A DNA stretch of 64,000 bases from NCBI GenBank assembly GCA_963707125.1, contig CAVPOU010000015.1, positions 372,001-436,000 of the forward strand. Reading direction: 5' to 3'. Shown here one piece after another: positions 26,795 to 34,465 of the stretch. Made by a program: the position numbers and the translations under genes. A model generated the notes under the pieces. The model was not told the origin of the DNA. It did not search any database and was given only the letters and a program-made list of their open reading frames with translations. Numbering within the stretch: position 1 is the first letter of the stretch; each line of letters begins with the position of its first letter. This DNA comes from CAVPDE01 sp963707125 (GTDB lineage Bacteria; Desulfobacterota; DSM-4660; Desulfatiglandales; HGW-15).

Positions 26795-26986
26795 TTATCA
26801 TCCCAAATGACGAAACACATGTCAATAGCCGACTTCCTTTTCAACGATCCTTGCGGGCATTCAGATCGCTTCCATCATCTTTGCCACTTAAAGTCGACGA
26901 GGTAATTTGCTGTTGACTTTACAATAGGGCGAGGATTCTAAAGTGAACATCAGCCCCAACTCTCTTGTCTCGATTTGCTATGACTT

Positions 26987-27025
26987 CTGCATAGTATGTC
27001 GGAATTTTGTCGACATACTATGCAG
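26987..27025. promoter_or_regulatory. 15-bp perfect palindrome, operator or recombination site candidate
   Basis: CTGCATAGTATGTCG (26987-27001) and its exact reverse complement (27011-27025) flank a 9-nt loop. There is no T tract, so a terminator is unlikely. It sits between the divergent ATPase and DUF1016 genes. The surrounding interval (26795-27255) holds only a 28-codon ORF at 27043-27129 and a repeat arm at 27148. Confidence 0.6.
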
Positions 27026-27147
27026 GAATCTGTGAGAATAGCATGCGCCAACCGGGCCACTGGAAAGGCGAAGAACCTCTGACGCCGGAAAAATTCAAGG
27101 ATCTACTGGTTAATGCAGTCTACAAGTAAGATGTGAAGCCGGCCCGC

Positions 27148-27216
27148 AAAACCTCTCCATCTGGTCCCGCGAGTTCTTCTTGGACGTTGCCTCAAGAGTT
27201 AAGGTTGTTTGACAGG
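27148..27216 (+). repeat. Direct repeat copy 1 flanking DUF1016, coding-like
   Basis: A 69-bp segment matching 28472-28540 at 58 of 69 positions. In one frame both copies encode (Q/E)NLSIWSREFFLDVA.R.K.V followed by a stop. The differences are mostly third-position or conservative changes. The parent family is not recognised. Confidence 0.65.
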
Positions 27217-27255
27217 CTTTACGACGAACGGAAAATCAAATACTTAATTACGGTG

Positions 27256-28431
27256 ATGAACATGAAAGATCAATTCGTCGCGTCGCCGGAATATAGACAG
27301 TTCATTGCGGAGTTGAAGGCACGCGTGTTGTCCGCCCGTATCTCGGCAACTCGTGCAGTGAATCGCGACGTTATTATCCTTTACTGGGACATTGGCCGGG
27401 GGATCGTAGAAAAGCAGAAGGCGCTGGGTTGGGGCAAATCTGTTGTGGAAACGCTGGCGAAGGACCTGCAGAAAGCATTCCCTGGAATGACCGGGTTCTC
27501 CTCGTCGAACCTTTGGCGAATGCGGCAGCTTTATTCGGAATACTCTACTCCCGAATTTCTGGCACAGCTTGTGCCAGAATTGAAGAAAGCTGGTGGAACT
27601 CCATTCGTAGAGCAGGTGGGATTAGGCAAGAAAATCCTAACAGGGGCAGGACAGCAACACCAAATTCTGGCACAAGCTGTGCCAGAATTATTGGCCACCA
27701 GCCCGTGGGGGCATCATGTGGAGTTGCTCAAAAAGGTCAAAGCCCCTGCCGCCCGCTTTTACTACCTCCGCGCTACAGCGCAGTTCGGTTGGACCCGGAA
27801 TGTTTTGCTGAACCAGATCAAAGCCGAGGCGTATGAACGGGCGGTGACCGGAAAGAAAGCGCACAACTTCCCGGCCGTCTTGCCGGACGACATCGCGGAA
27901 CAGGCGGAGGAGACGCTCAAGAGTTCATATTGCCTGGAGTTCCTTGGGATACAGCGCCACATCAAAGAGCGTGAGCTGGAAGACCGGCTTATTGAAAGGC
28001 TGAGGGAGTTCATTCTGGAGCTGGGCTACGGCTTCTGCTTTGTCGGCCGCCAGTACCGGCTGACTCTGGGCCAGAAGGAGTATTTCATTGACCTGCTTTT
28101 CTACCATCGGTTCCTCAAGGCGCTGGTGGCGTTCGAGCTGAAGGTCGGGCCGTTTGAGCCGGAATTCGCTGGCAAAATGGACTTCTACTTGAACCTACTA
28201 AACGATAAGGAGCGCGCAGCCGGCGACAACCCCTCCATCGGCATCATCCTGTGCGCTGAAAAGGACGATGTGGAGGTGGAATACGCGCTGAGAACCAAGC
28301 GCAATCCCATCGGGGTGGCGGCTTATCAACTGCAATCAAGATTACCTAGCAGTATGAGGGGCAAGTTACCAACGGCAAAAGAGCTTTCCGATGCCGTCCG
28401 TACCGTCCTTCCGCAAAAGAAAGACAAATAG
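27256..28431 (+). CDS. DUF1016 (YhcG-like) PD-(D/E)xK nuclease family protein, copy 1
   Basis: A 391-residue protein. The N-terminal DUF1016_N domain is recognisable by NRDVIILYWDIGRGIVEKQ and FSSSNLWRMRQLY. The C-terminal nuclease-like domain has HIKERELEDRLIERL, GFCFVGRQYRLTLGQKEYFIDLLFYH and VAFELKVGPFEPEFAGKM (D...E-x-K core). Between the domains are two 9-residue segments, FLAQLVPEL and ILAQAVPEL, each encoded by a DNA palindrome (27557-27579, 27663-27689). The frame opens at 27133, but that part overlaps a repeat, so ATG 27256 is preferred. Typical of defence-linked islands; biochemical role unsettled. Confidence 0.85.
   Translation: MNMKDQFVASPEYRQFIAELKARVLSARISATRAVNRDVIILYWDIGRGIVEKQKALGWGKSVVETLAKDLQKAFPGMTGFSSSNLWRMRQLYSEYSTPEFLAQLVPELKKAGGTPFVEQVGLGKKILTGAGQQHQILAQAVPELLATSPWGHHVELLKKVKAPAARFYYLRATAQFGWTRNVLLNQIKAEAYERAVTGKKAHNFPAVLPDDIAEQAEETLKSSYCLEFLGIQRHIKERELEDRLIERLREFILELGYGFCFVGRQYRLTLGQKEYFIDLLFYHRFLKALVAFELKVGPFEPEFAGKMDFYLNLLNDKERAAGDNPSIGIILCAEKDDVEVEYALRTKRNPIGVAAYQLQSRLPSSMRGKLPTAKELSDAVRTVLPQKKDK
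27557..27689. repeat. Two palindromes inside the DUF1016 gene
   Basis: 27557-27566 pairs with 27570-27579, and 27663-27674 pairs with 27678-27689, both built on TTCTGGCACA. The two copies are near reverse complements of one another and are in frame. They lie in the linker between the N-terminal and nuclease domains. Confidence 0.85.
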
Positions 28432-28471
28432 AATCCCCATAACGGGGTATACCCTTTTATCAAAAACCCTG

Positions 28472-28540
28472 AAAATCTCTCCATTTGGTCGCGCGAGTTC
28501 TTCTTGGACGTTGCAACAAGAATCAAGATTGTCTAAAAGG
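28472..28540 (+). repeat. Direct repeat copy 2 flanking DUF1016, coding-like
   Basis: Partner of 27148-27216. It lies just after the DUF1016 stop and, in the same frame, encodes ENLSIWSREFFLDVATRIK then a stop. It may be the end of a homologous, now truncated gene. Confidence 0.65.
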
Positions 28541-28619
28541 TATTTAGCCGGCATCAATGCGCCAAAGACTCAACATTCGGCTAGATCGTTTACATCAAAA
28601 AGACAACTGATATCGCAGT

Positions 28620-29750
28620 ATGATTTACCTTGATTACAATGCTACAATACCCATCTTGCCTGAGGTTCTGGAAGCGATGATGCCCTACCTGACCTCGGAA
28701 TGGGGCAATCCTTCCAGTTCTTACAAGTTCGGCTCAAAGCTAAAGACAATCATTGAGACAGCGCGCGCCCAGGTGGCAGAACTAATCGGAGCCCATCCGA
28801 TGGAGGTGATCTTTACTTCGTGCGCGACGGAGAGCAACAACGCGGCAATTCACGCAGCGCTCAAGGCCCATCCGCTCAAACGCCACATCGTCACATCCGC
28901 AGTGGAGCATTCCTCGGTGCTGAACTACTGCAAGGCTCTGGAAAAGGAGAGCTACCGGGTAACGCATCTGCCTGTTGACAGAGAGGGTCTGCTGAAGCTA
29001 GCCGATTTGGAAAACGCAATCACAGACGATACAGCAATCGTTTCTCTGATGTGGGCGAACAATGAGACGGGGGTGCTGTTCCCTGTGAAAGAAATCGGAG
29101 AGATTTGCCGGTCTCGGGGCGTGCTATTCCATTGCGACGCAGTTCAGGCGGCGGGGAAGGTCGAGATTGATGTGAAAAAAATTCAGGCCGATTATCTATC
29201 GCTGACTGGCCATAAAATTCATGCTCCCAAAGGCATAGGAGCCCTGTATGTCCGACGCAAGGCGCCGTTCTCCCCTTTCGTTCACGGAGGTCATCAGGAA
29301 CGCGGCTTTCGGGGGGGTACGGAGAGCGTACCACTGATCGTTGGCATGGGCAAAGCCGCGGAACTGGCCCGGAAACACCTGCCGAGTTATGACAATAAAG
29401 TGCGACCGCTCCGCGACGCGCTGGAGGATGGCATTTTAGACTCCATCCTGAATGCCGAGCTGAATGGCCATAGAGCAAATCGGCTGGCCAATACGTCGAA
29501 TATATCCTTCCGTGGCATTGAGTCTGAAGCGCTGCTTATTTTGCTCGATAAAGAGGGGACATGTGCTTCAACAGGTTCAGCATGCCTCGCTGATTCCGAC
29601 GAACCGTCGCACGTGATAAGGGCTATGAAGCCGGAATCGGCTGCATCGCGGCAGATGATCCGTTTCTCCCTCGGACCAGAAAATAGACAAGAGGGACTCA
29701 CAAAAACTGTTGCGGCCGTGGGCAAGGCAGTAGCCGCGCTGTGCTGCTAA
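28620..29750 (+). CDS. Cysteine desulfurase (NifS/IscS/DndA-like)
   Basis: A 376-residue PLP enzyme taking sulfur from cysteine to an active-site persulfide. Recognised are the N-terminal YLDYNATIP, ATESNNAAIHAAL, WANNETGVLFPV, the PLP lysine in SLTGHKIHAPKG, and the catalytic Cys in STGSACLADSDEPSH. Normal length for a group II-like NifS. It lies on the plus strand, convergent with the phosphoesterase and the dndC/HNH pair, and could feed sulfur to DndC; a house-keeping role is equally possible. No clear ribosome site. Confidence 0.93.
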   Translation: MIYLDYNATIPILPEVLEAMMPYLTSEWGNPSSSYKFGSKLKTIIETARAQVAELIGAHPMEVIFTSCATESNNAAIHAALKAHPLKRHIVTSAVEHSSVLNYCKALEKESYRVTHLPVDREGLLKLADLENAITDDTAIVSLMWANNETGVLFPVKEIGEICRSRGVLFHCDAVQAAGKVEIDVKKIQADYLSLTGHKIHAPKGIGALYVRRKAPFSPFVHGGHQERGFRGGTESVPLIVGMGKAAELARKHLPSYDNKVRPLRDALEDGILDSILNAELNGHRANRLANTSNISFRGIESEALLILLDKEGTCASTGSACLADSDEPSHVIRAMKPESAASRQMIRFSLGPENRQEGLTKTVAAVGKAVAALCC

Positions 29751-30160
29751 TCGGGCAGCTTGAAGATCAGCCATACACGCTCACCCGCCCGTTTGAACCG
29801 AACCAGTTCATAACCTCCCTGCAACTTCGCGCCGTGCAATACGAAGCCAATGCCATTGGGCTTCCACTCTTGTGACTCGTAGGTTCCTCGATCCCAGACG
29901 TGCACCGTACCTGCACCGTATTCCCCGGGGGGAATCTCACCCTCGAATTCCCCCCACTCCAATGGATGATCCTCCACCTGCACGGCCAAGCGCTTTACAC
30001 CCGTTTTCGTCGGTATGCCTTTCGGCACTGCCCAACTCTTGAACACGCCGTTCCTCTCCAGCCGGAAGTCGAAATGATGAGTACGGGCGAAATGCTCTTG
30101 GACGAAGAACCGGAGGGGCTGCGAGTCCTCAGCAGTTTCTGTCAAGTTGTTTTCGGACAT
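29747..30160 (-). CDS. Stand-alone LigD-type 3'-phosphoesterase domain protein
   Basis: A 137-residue protein corresponding to the phosphoesterase domain of bacterial NHEJ ligase LigD. Catalytic features are HHFDFRLERNGVFKSWAVP, VEDHPLEWGEFEGEIP and GEYGAGTVHVWD. The enzyme removes 3'-phosphate or 3'-ribonucleotide ends. It exists without ligase or polymerase domains, and no ku gene is near. It ends 4 nt inside the convergent cysteine desulfurase. AGGGGA before ATG 30160 is the likely ribosome site. The intergenic stretch 30161-30415 shows nothing else. Confidence 0.93.
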   Translation of the reverse strand: MSENNLTETAEDSQPLRFFVQEHFARTHHFDFRLERNGVFKSWAVPKGIPTKTGVKRLAVQVEDHPLEWGEFEGEIPPGEYGAGTVHVWDRGTYESQEWKPNGIGFVLHGAKLQGGYELVRFKRAGERVWLIFKLPD

Positions 30161-30415
30161 CGTCGTTGCACTATCCCCTCAACAGGATCGCCCTTTTCTG
30201 CTTTCGCATTGAACGAAAAGTCCCTTTCTTGATCTCGCTGAACAATTTTCATCATATGAATGAGCGGGAAGCTCATGTAATGATGGAATCGGCAAAACTG
30301 CGAAACCGGTAAAAAAGCAAATGTCCGATCACGAAATGGAGATGCGTCCTGAGACCGATATCGAAAATAAATTTGGGCGATTACTTCCGAACACCAAGTT
30401 GAAGGGCTATAATCC

Positions 30416-31351
30416 TTAAGGACGAGATCTAGGCTGCACCATCTCCTCACCGGAGAGTCCGTGCCGCTTGCGATGCCAGCCGAGGAAGTCACGTTCAGGC
30501 CAGTACTTAGGTTCGCTTGGCAGAAAAATCCTTCTCCCCTCAAAGTCCGCAAGACGCTGACCCGGCACTCCTTCTTCTATGAATTTCTCTTTGTTCACGA
30601 TCACCTTATAATCATCATTCAACGACCAGAGGCCCCGATCAAATTGCCAATGAGCATTCTTTGAGAGCGCTATCCCATTCCTGGGGTCGTTATTGCGGGA
30701 GTCACGAAATTCCTGAATATGAGCTGCATCTACAATACTCTCCATGCCGAGCGTGGTCATCCGGTACCCCGTGAGAGCGCAGGTATGTCTGTATGCGAGA
30801 AGCACTACCTCGATGCGAAAGCGTGCATCGCGCCCAGTTTTGACACTCGTTTTATAGGTTGCTTCATCCTCTCGGATTTCGGGTGCCGATGGTTTTAGCT
30901 TTAGCATACTGTACAGCGCAACCCTTTCCTCGGGCAGGAAGTAGGGTTCGGTTTCTATCAACACTCTTCGCGCCTTGTCACGAAATCCCTCATTTGAAAG
31001 GCACTCAAAGAAGCTCGGATCAGTCCTGATCATGCTTGTCAGTTTCTTATCTGGCGAAAGTTCACCTTGTGCCGTCAGGGGTTGCCAGATCCCGGATGAC
31101 CTGAGATAGTGGAACGGCAACCGGACTTCAGGCCGCTGTTTGCGCCTTGGGGCTACAACGGACCAAAACACGCTGAACCTAAACGCAATATCTGGAGACA
31201 GTGTTACTTCAGCGCTTTCGATCTCACCCTTCTCCACCATCTCCATGATGACCAACAGAAGAAGCGGCTTGTGAGGGGCAGGTTTTCCGTATGCACGGTC
31301 AATCCGCAGCGTGGCGAGTTTCTGTAACCAGTAGTTTTGATCTTTGACCAT
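30416..31351 (-). CDS. Phosphorothioation-sensing HNH endonuclease (SBD-HNH, ScoMcrA-like)
   Basis: A 311-residue protein. The N-terminal domain with YGKPAPHKPLLLLVIMEMVEKGE and LPFHYLRSSGIWQP is characteristic of the sulfur-binding domain of phosphorothioate-dependent restriction enzymes. The C-terminal HNH nuclease has CALTGYRMTTLG, VDAAHIQEF and NGIALSKNAHWQFDRGLW. Such enzymes cleave near phosphorothioated sites on unprotected DNA. It starts 4 nt after the dndC stop (ATG 31351), indicating coupling; a TTG extension to 31381 overlaps dndC. The association supports a PT-linked role, but the specificity is unknown. Confidence 0.85.
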   Translation of the reverse strand: MVKDQNYWLQKLATLRIDRAYGKPAPHKPLLLLVIMEMVEKGEIESAEVTLSPDIAFRFSVFWSVVAPRRKQRPEVRLPFHYLRSSGIWQPLTAQGELSPDKKLTSMIRTDPSFFECLSNEGFRDKARRVLIETEPYFLPEERVALYSMLKLKPSAPEIREDEATYKTSVKTGRDARFRIEVVLLAYRHTCALTGYRMTTLGMESIVDAAHIQEFRDSRNNDPRNGIALSKNAHWQFDRGLWSLNDDYKVIVNKEKFIEEGVPGQRLADFEGRRIFLPSEPKYWPERDFLGWHRKRHGLSGEEMVQPRSRP

Positions 31352-31355
31352 CGAT

Positions 31356-32675
31356 TCAGTGAATTGTGGGGGTCTCTTCAACAGCCTCGCGCCGAGAGAG
31401 ATCGTCTTTAAGAATGTTTAGAAGGTCGTCGGGCAGGCCGTGGGCGCGGTGGCTTTCGCTGTACTCTTCGACCTTGGCGAGCATGCGTCGCAGGGTGTCC
31501 GCGCGCACGCCGAATTCCTGGGCAACTTCCTCTTCCTGTTCTCGAAGGCGGTTTAACTCGGTCAGGTTGGCATTCATGATGATCCCCCGCTGTTGGTTGA
31601 TGATGCGGGCGACTCCCCGACCGTCGTCTGGGTCGCGCGCCGCTTTCCACAACTGTTGGATCAGGAGAAGCTCTTCAGGTGTGATAAGGGGCAGGCCGGT
31701 TTCTTCCTGCAGCTTGAGCAAACGTTTCAAAAGTTCCCGGCGGCCTTTGATGACGAGCGGTCCCGGGCCTTTGTTTCCGTTCATGCGCCGGCTGTCACGA
31801 TAACCGCTTTCGGGGTCACGGAACTCAAGGAGCGTTTCACGGAACTCGATGAGATGTTCCATGCGTTCATCTCCGGCTGCTAAGAGCCCTTCGCTCGCTT
31901 TGTCGCGGTCGACGACGGTGCAGGTCCAGCAGCCGAAGCGCGAGTTACCGCAGGCTGGGGTGCTGGTGTCAATCTGGATGGGGCATTCACCGTTAGAGGC
32001 GTTGGCGTAGAGCTTATATAGCGCACGGTTGACGCCGCCCCATGGGTTGGGTTTTTGCAGCAGGTAGGCCCAGACTTCCTCGGTGGTAAGGAACTCGATC
32101 GGATTCGACACCCAGACGCGCGGCAGATCGGGATGTCGGCGTAAGCCGTTTCGGGTCGCACGACCCGCCATGGTCTGAGCACGGCTGGAGCTTTCTGCCC
32201 GGCGTGCCCCCAGGTGCAGTATCGCCTCACCCCAGTGGCCTAGCCGCTGGTTCACGATCACATTTACGGGGTCGATTTTGAGTCGCTGCGTGCACCACCT
32301 GAAGGTGCGATTAGGCGGCGGGTACCCGCGACCGATGATGTTCACCCAGAAGGATTGCTCGGGAGGTGGCCTAAGCAGGTTGACCTCTATATTGAGGTCG
32401 TTATGTTGGGAAAACTTCTGCATCCGCGCCAGCGTCCCCTCGACCATCTCAACGATGGCGGGAATTTCCACTCGCGTGTCTGTGCACAGGATCGATACCG
32501 GCTTTTTTCTTTGCCCGGCTGGGATAGAGAGGACTGCATCAAAGATAAGGGATGCGAGCATCGTGCTGTCTTTGCCGCCGCTAAAGCCCACCAGCCAAGG
32601 ACGTTCGTCCTCTGCATAAAGGTGAGTCAGGGAATCTTTGATGTCTCTGTATGCTGTAGCGGCCATTCTAACCAA
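31356..32675 (-). CDS. dndC: DndC-like phosphorothioation sulfurtransferase
   Basis: A 439-residue ATP-pyrophosphatase of the PAPS-reductase fold. It has the PP-loop SGGKDSTM (residues about 32-39), IGRGYPPPNRTFRWCTQRLK and a cluster motif ACGNSRFGCWTCTVVDRDK near residue 240. DndC, with sulfur from a cysteine desulfurase, incorporates sulfur into the DNA backbone. It is directly followed by an SBD-HNH nuclease. DndB, DndD and DndE are not present here, so it could be a reduced or decayed module. The start could be ATG 32675 or ATG 32666. Confidence 0.9.
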   Translation of the reverse strand: MVRMAATAYRDIKDSLTHLYAEDERPWLVGFSGGKDSTMLASLIFDAVLSIPAGQRKKPVSILCTDTRVEIPAIVEMVEGTLARMQKFSQHNDLNIEVNLLRPPPEQSFWVNIIGRGYPPPNRTFRWCTQRLKIDPVNVIVNQRLGHWGEAILHLGARRAESSSRAQTMAGRATRNGLRRHPDLPRVWVSNPIEFLTTEEVWAYLLQKPNPWGGVNRALYKLYANASNGECPIQIDTSTPACGNSRFGCWTCTVVDRDKASEGLLAAGDERMEHLIEFRETLLEFRDPESGYRDSRRMNGNKGPGPLVIKGRRELLKRLLKLQEETGLPLITPEELLLIQQLWKAARDPDDGRGVARIINQQRGIIMNANLTELNRLREQEEEVAQEFGVRADTLRRMLAKVEEYSESHRAHGLPDDLLNILKDDLSRREAVEETPTIH

Positions 32676-32971
32676 GGTTTCGTGGAGGCATTAACTCAAT
32701 TTGCCCTCATCTAACTGCGAGGGCCTCTTGGCCGAAAACAAGGACGGTCATCTCGATGCAACTGAAGCTCTTGTATCGAATTACAAAAAATTACACCATT
32801 CGTCGCCTTATATTCAAGGGAAATCCTTGGGGCTTGGTTTCAAAGACCGCAGGGCGACTTCCCTTCTCGCTCTTTCTTCTTTCTTCAACTGGCATTTTTC
32901 CAAAGCAGAGACTTTGGTTAAAACGATACATCCTGCTTTAACGTATCCATCCTTCTCACCCAGCTTCACTT

Positions 32972-34201
32972 TTACTCTCCTCGACTGGAGATCTGCAACT
33001 CTGCTTCTAGGAACTTTATGATCTGTTCCTTCTTGGGCAGTTCTAGCTGATACTTTGAGACAAAAAGCTTGTTGTCAATGCCGGCCAGGGCATACTCCAC
33101 CAGCAAATGATCCTTCTCTGTGCAGAGCAAGATGCCCACCGGAGGGTTGTCACCCTCAGCCATCATATTCTTCCTGTACCAGCTCACATAGGTATTGAGC
33201 TGCCCCAAGTGTTGGTGGCTGAACTCATCCACCTTCAGTTCAACCAGCACATGGCATTTTAGAATGCGATGATAAAAGACGAGATCTACGAAACCATGGG
33301 TTTTGCCTATAAGAATGCGCTTCTGGCGCGCCTCGAAGCAGAAGCCATAACCCAATTCAAGCAGGAAATCCTGTAGTCTATCCAGGAGTGCGTCTTCAAG
33401 GTCCGATTCACTCATGACCTCCTTGGATTTAAGGCCGAGGAATTCGAAGACATACGGGTCGCGTACGGCGAGGGATGGGGAAACTGTCTCTGCCTTTTCA
33501 CGTATCACCGCAGCCAATTTCTCCTTGTTCTTCGAGAGACCGGAGCGCTCATAGTAGAGGCTGCTGATCTGGCGTTTCAATTCCCTCGCGGACCAGTTGC
33601 CTCGGATACACTCATGCTCATAAAAGGCACGTTTCGCCCTTTCATCCACTTGAAGCAACTCTGACAGGTGGGAAAAGGAAAGACGCGTCACAATTTCTTG
33701 CCCGCGCAAACTGGATTCGGGAGTCGCCGCCTCCCGAATCTGGTCTTTGCTCAAACCCGTGAGTGAGCGCGAGAATTCGGGAGGCAATGCCTCCCGAATT
33801 TGTGGATAAGCAACGTAGAGCTGACGATAACGACGAAGCTCTCGCTCGTCTGCTCGCCTCACCCCCCGTCCTCGCAGCCGCTCGGCCAACTTCTCTTAAA
33901 GGCGCTCCCCGTAAGCTGCCCTATCGGTGCCGCCAAGTTCATATTCCCGGATATAACATCCGATCAGCCAATTGCGGAGGGTCAAACTGACGTTGACAGC
34001 CTTGGCTGCTTGGACAAGCATCCGTTCATGCACTTGGGTGATGGCCTGGACTAGAAATTCAAAATCCATTTTGCTAGCCTGGGTTGCCAGCCCTTCTGAA
34101 GATCGCACTTCAGCTACCGACTCTAAGGGCCCACGGGAAATTCGTGTCTTCTTTGATGGAGCTTTTTCAGCTGACTTCGATTTAGCTCTCTTGTTCGCCA
34201 T
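32972..34201 (-). pseudogene. DUF1016 (YhcG-like) nuclease, copy 2, with an in-frame stop
   Basis: AAGGAG precedes ATG 34201. The N-terminal part (residues about 1-100) reads to YIREYELGGTDRAAYGERL and then meets TAA at 33896-33898. In the same frame the protein continues EKLAERLRGRGVRRADERELRRYRQLY, then the nuclease domain (GFCFEARQKRILIGKTHGFVDLVFYH, HVLVELKVDEFSHQHLGQL) to 32972. A Leu codon (TTA) changed to TAA would explain it. Two in-frame palindromes (33714-33740, 33774-33800) sit at the same inter-domain place as in copy 1. A downstream TTG at 33889 could reinitiate. Nothing else is recognised at 32676-32971. Confidence 0.85.
33714..33800. repeat. Two palindromes inside the second DUF1016 gene
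   Basis: 33714-33723 pairs with 33731-33740, and 33774-33786 pairs with 33788-33800, both built on ATTCGGGAG. In the gene frame they encode QIREALPPEF and QIREAATPES. The sequence is unrelated to the copy 1 palindromes, yet the location and design are the same. Confidence 0.85.
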
Positions 34202-34465
34202 ACCCCGACTCCTTGAGGTTTTTCCCATCTGCCGCTGTCGAGCCGACCGGCCTAGAGCGATTTTCTCCGATGTGCCAAGCAAGGGGATCTTACGGACTGT
34301 TCTTGTCAAATCCGGTCAAACGAGAAAAGAAAAAGCCTCATCTCCAGGCAAGGGAAATGAGGCATGGGTTCTTTTCGCAGAAGCCGTTGATCATGGCAAT
34401 CATGGCTCCAGGGAGCATTTCAGCGATGTCAAACGCCCAGAGAATACTCCTATCCACTCGAAAGG

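Noticed and set aside
27133..27255. N-terminal extension of DUF1016 copy 1
   Set aside because: The extension is made from the flanking repeat in a different frame from its conserved coding frame; ATG 27256 is more plausible.
30142..30552. 136-residue minus-strand ORF between phosphoesterase and HNH genes
   Set aside because: Overlaps the HNH gene 3' end in another frame and has no recognisable domain.
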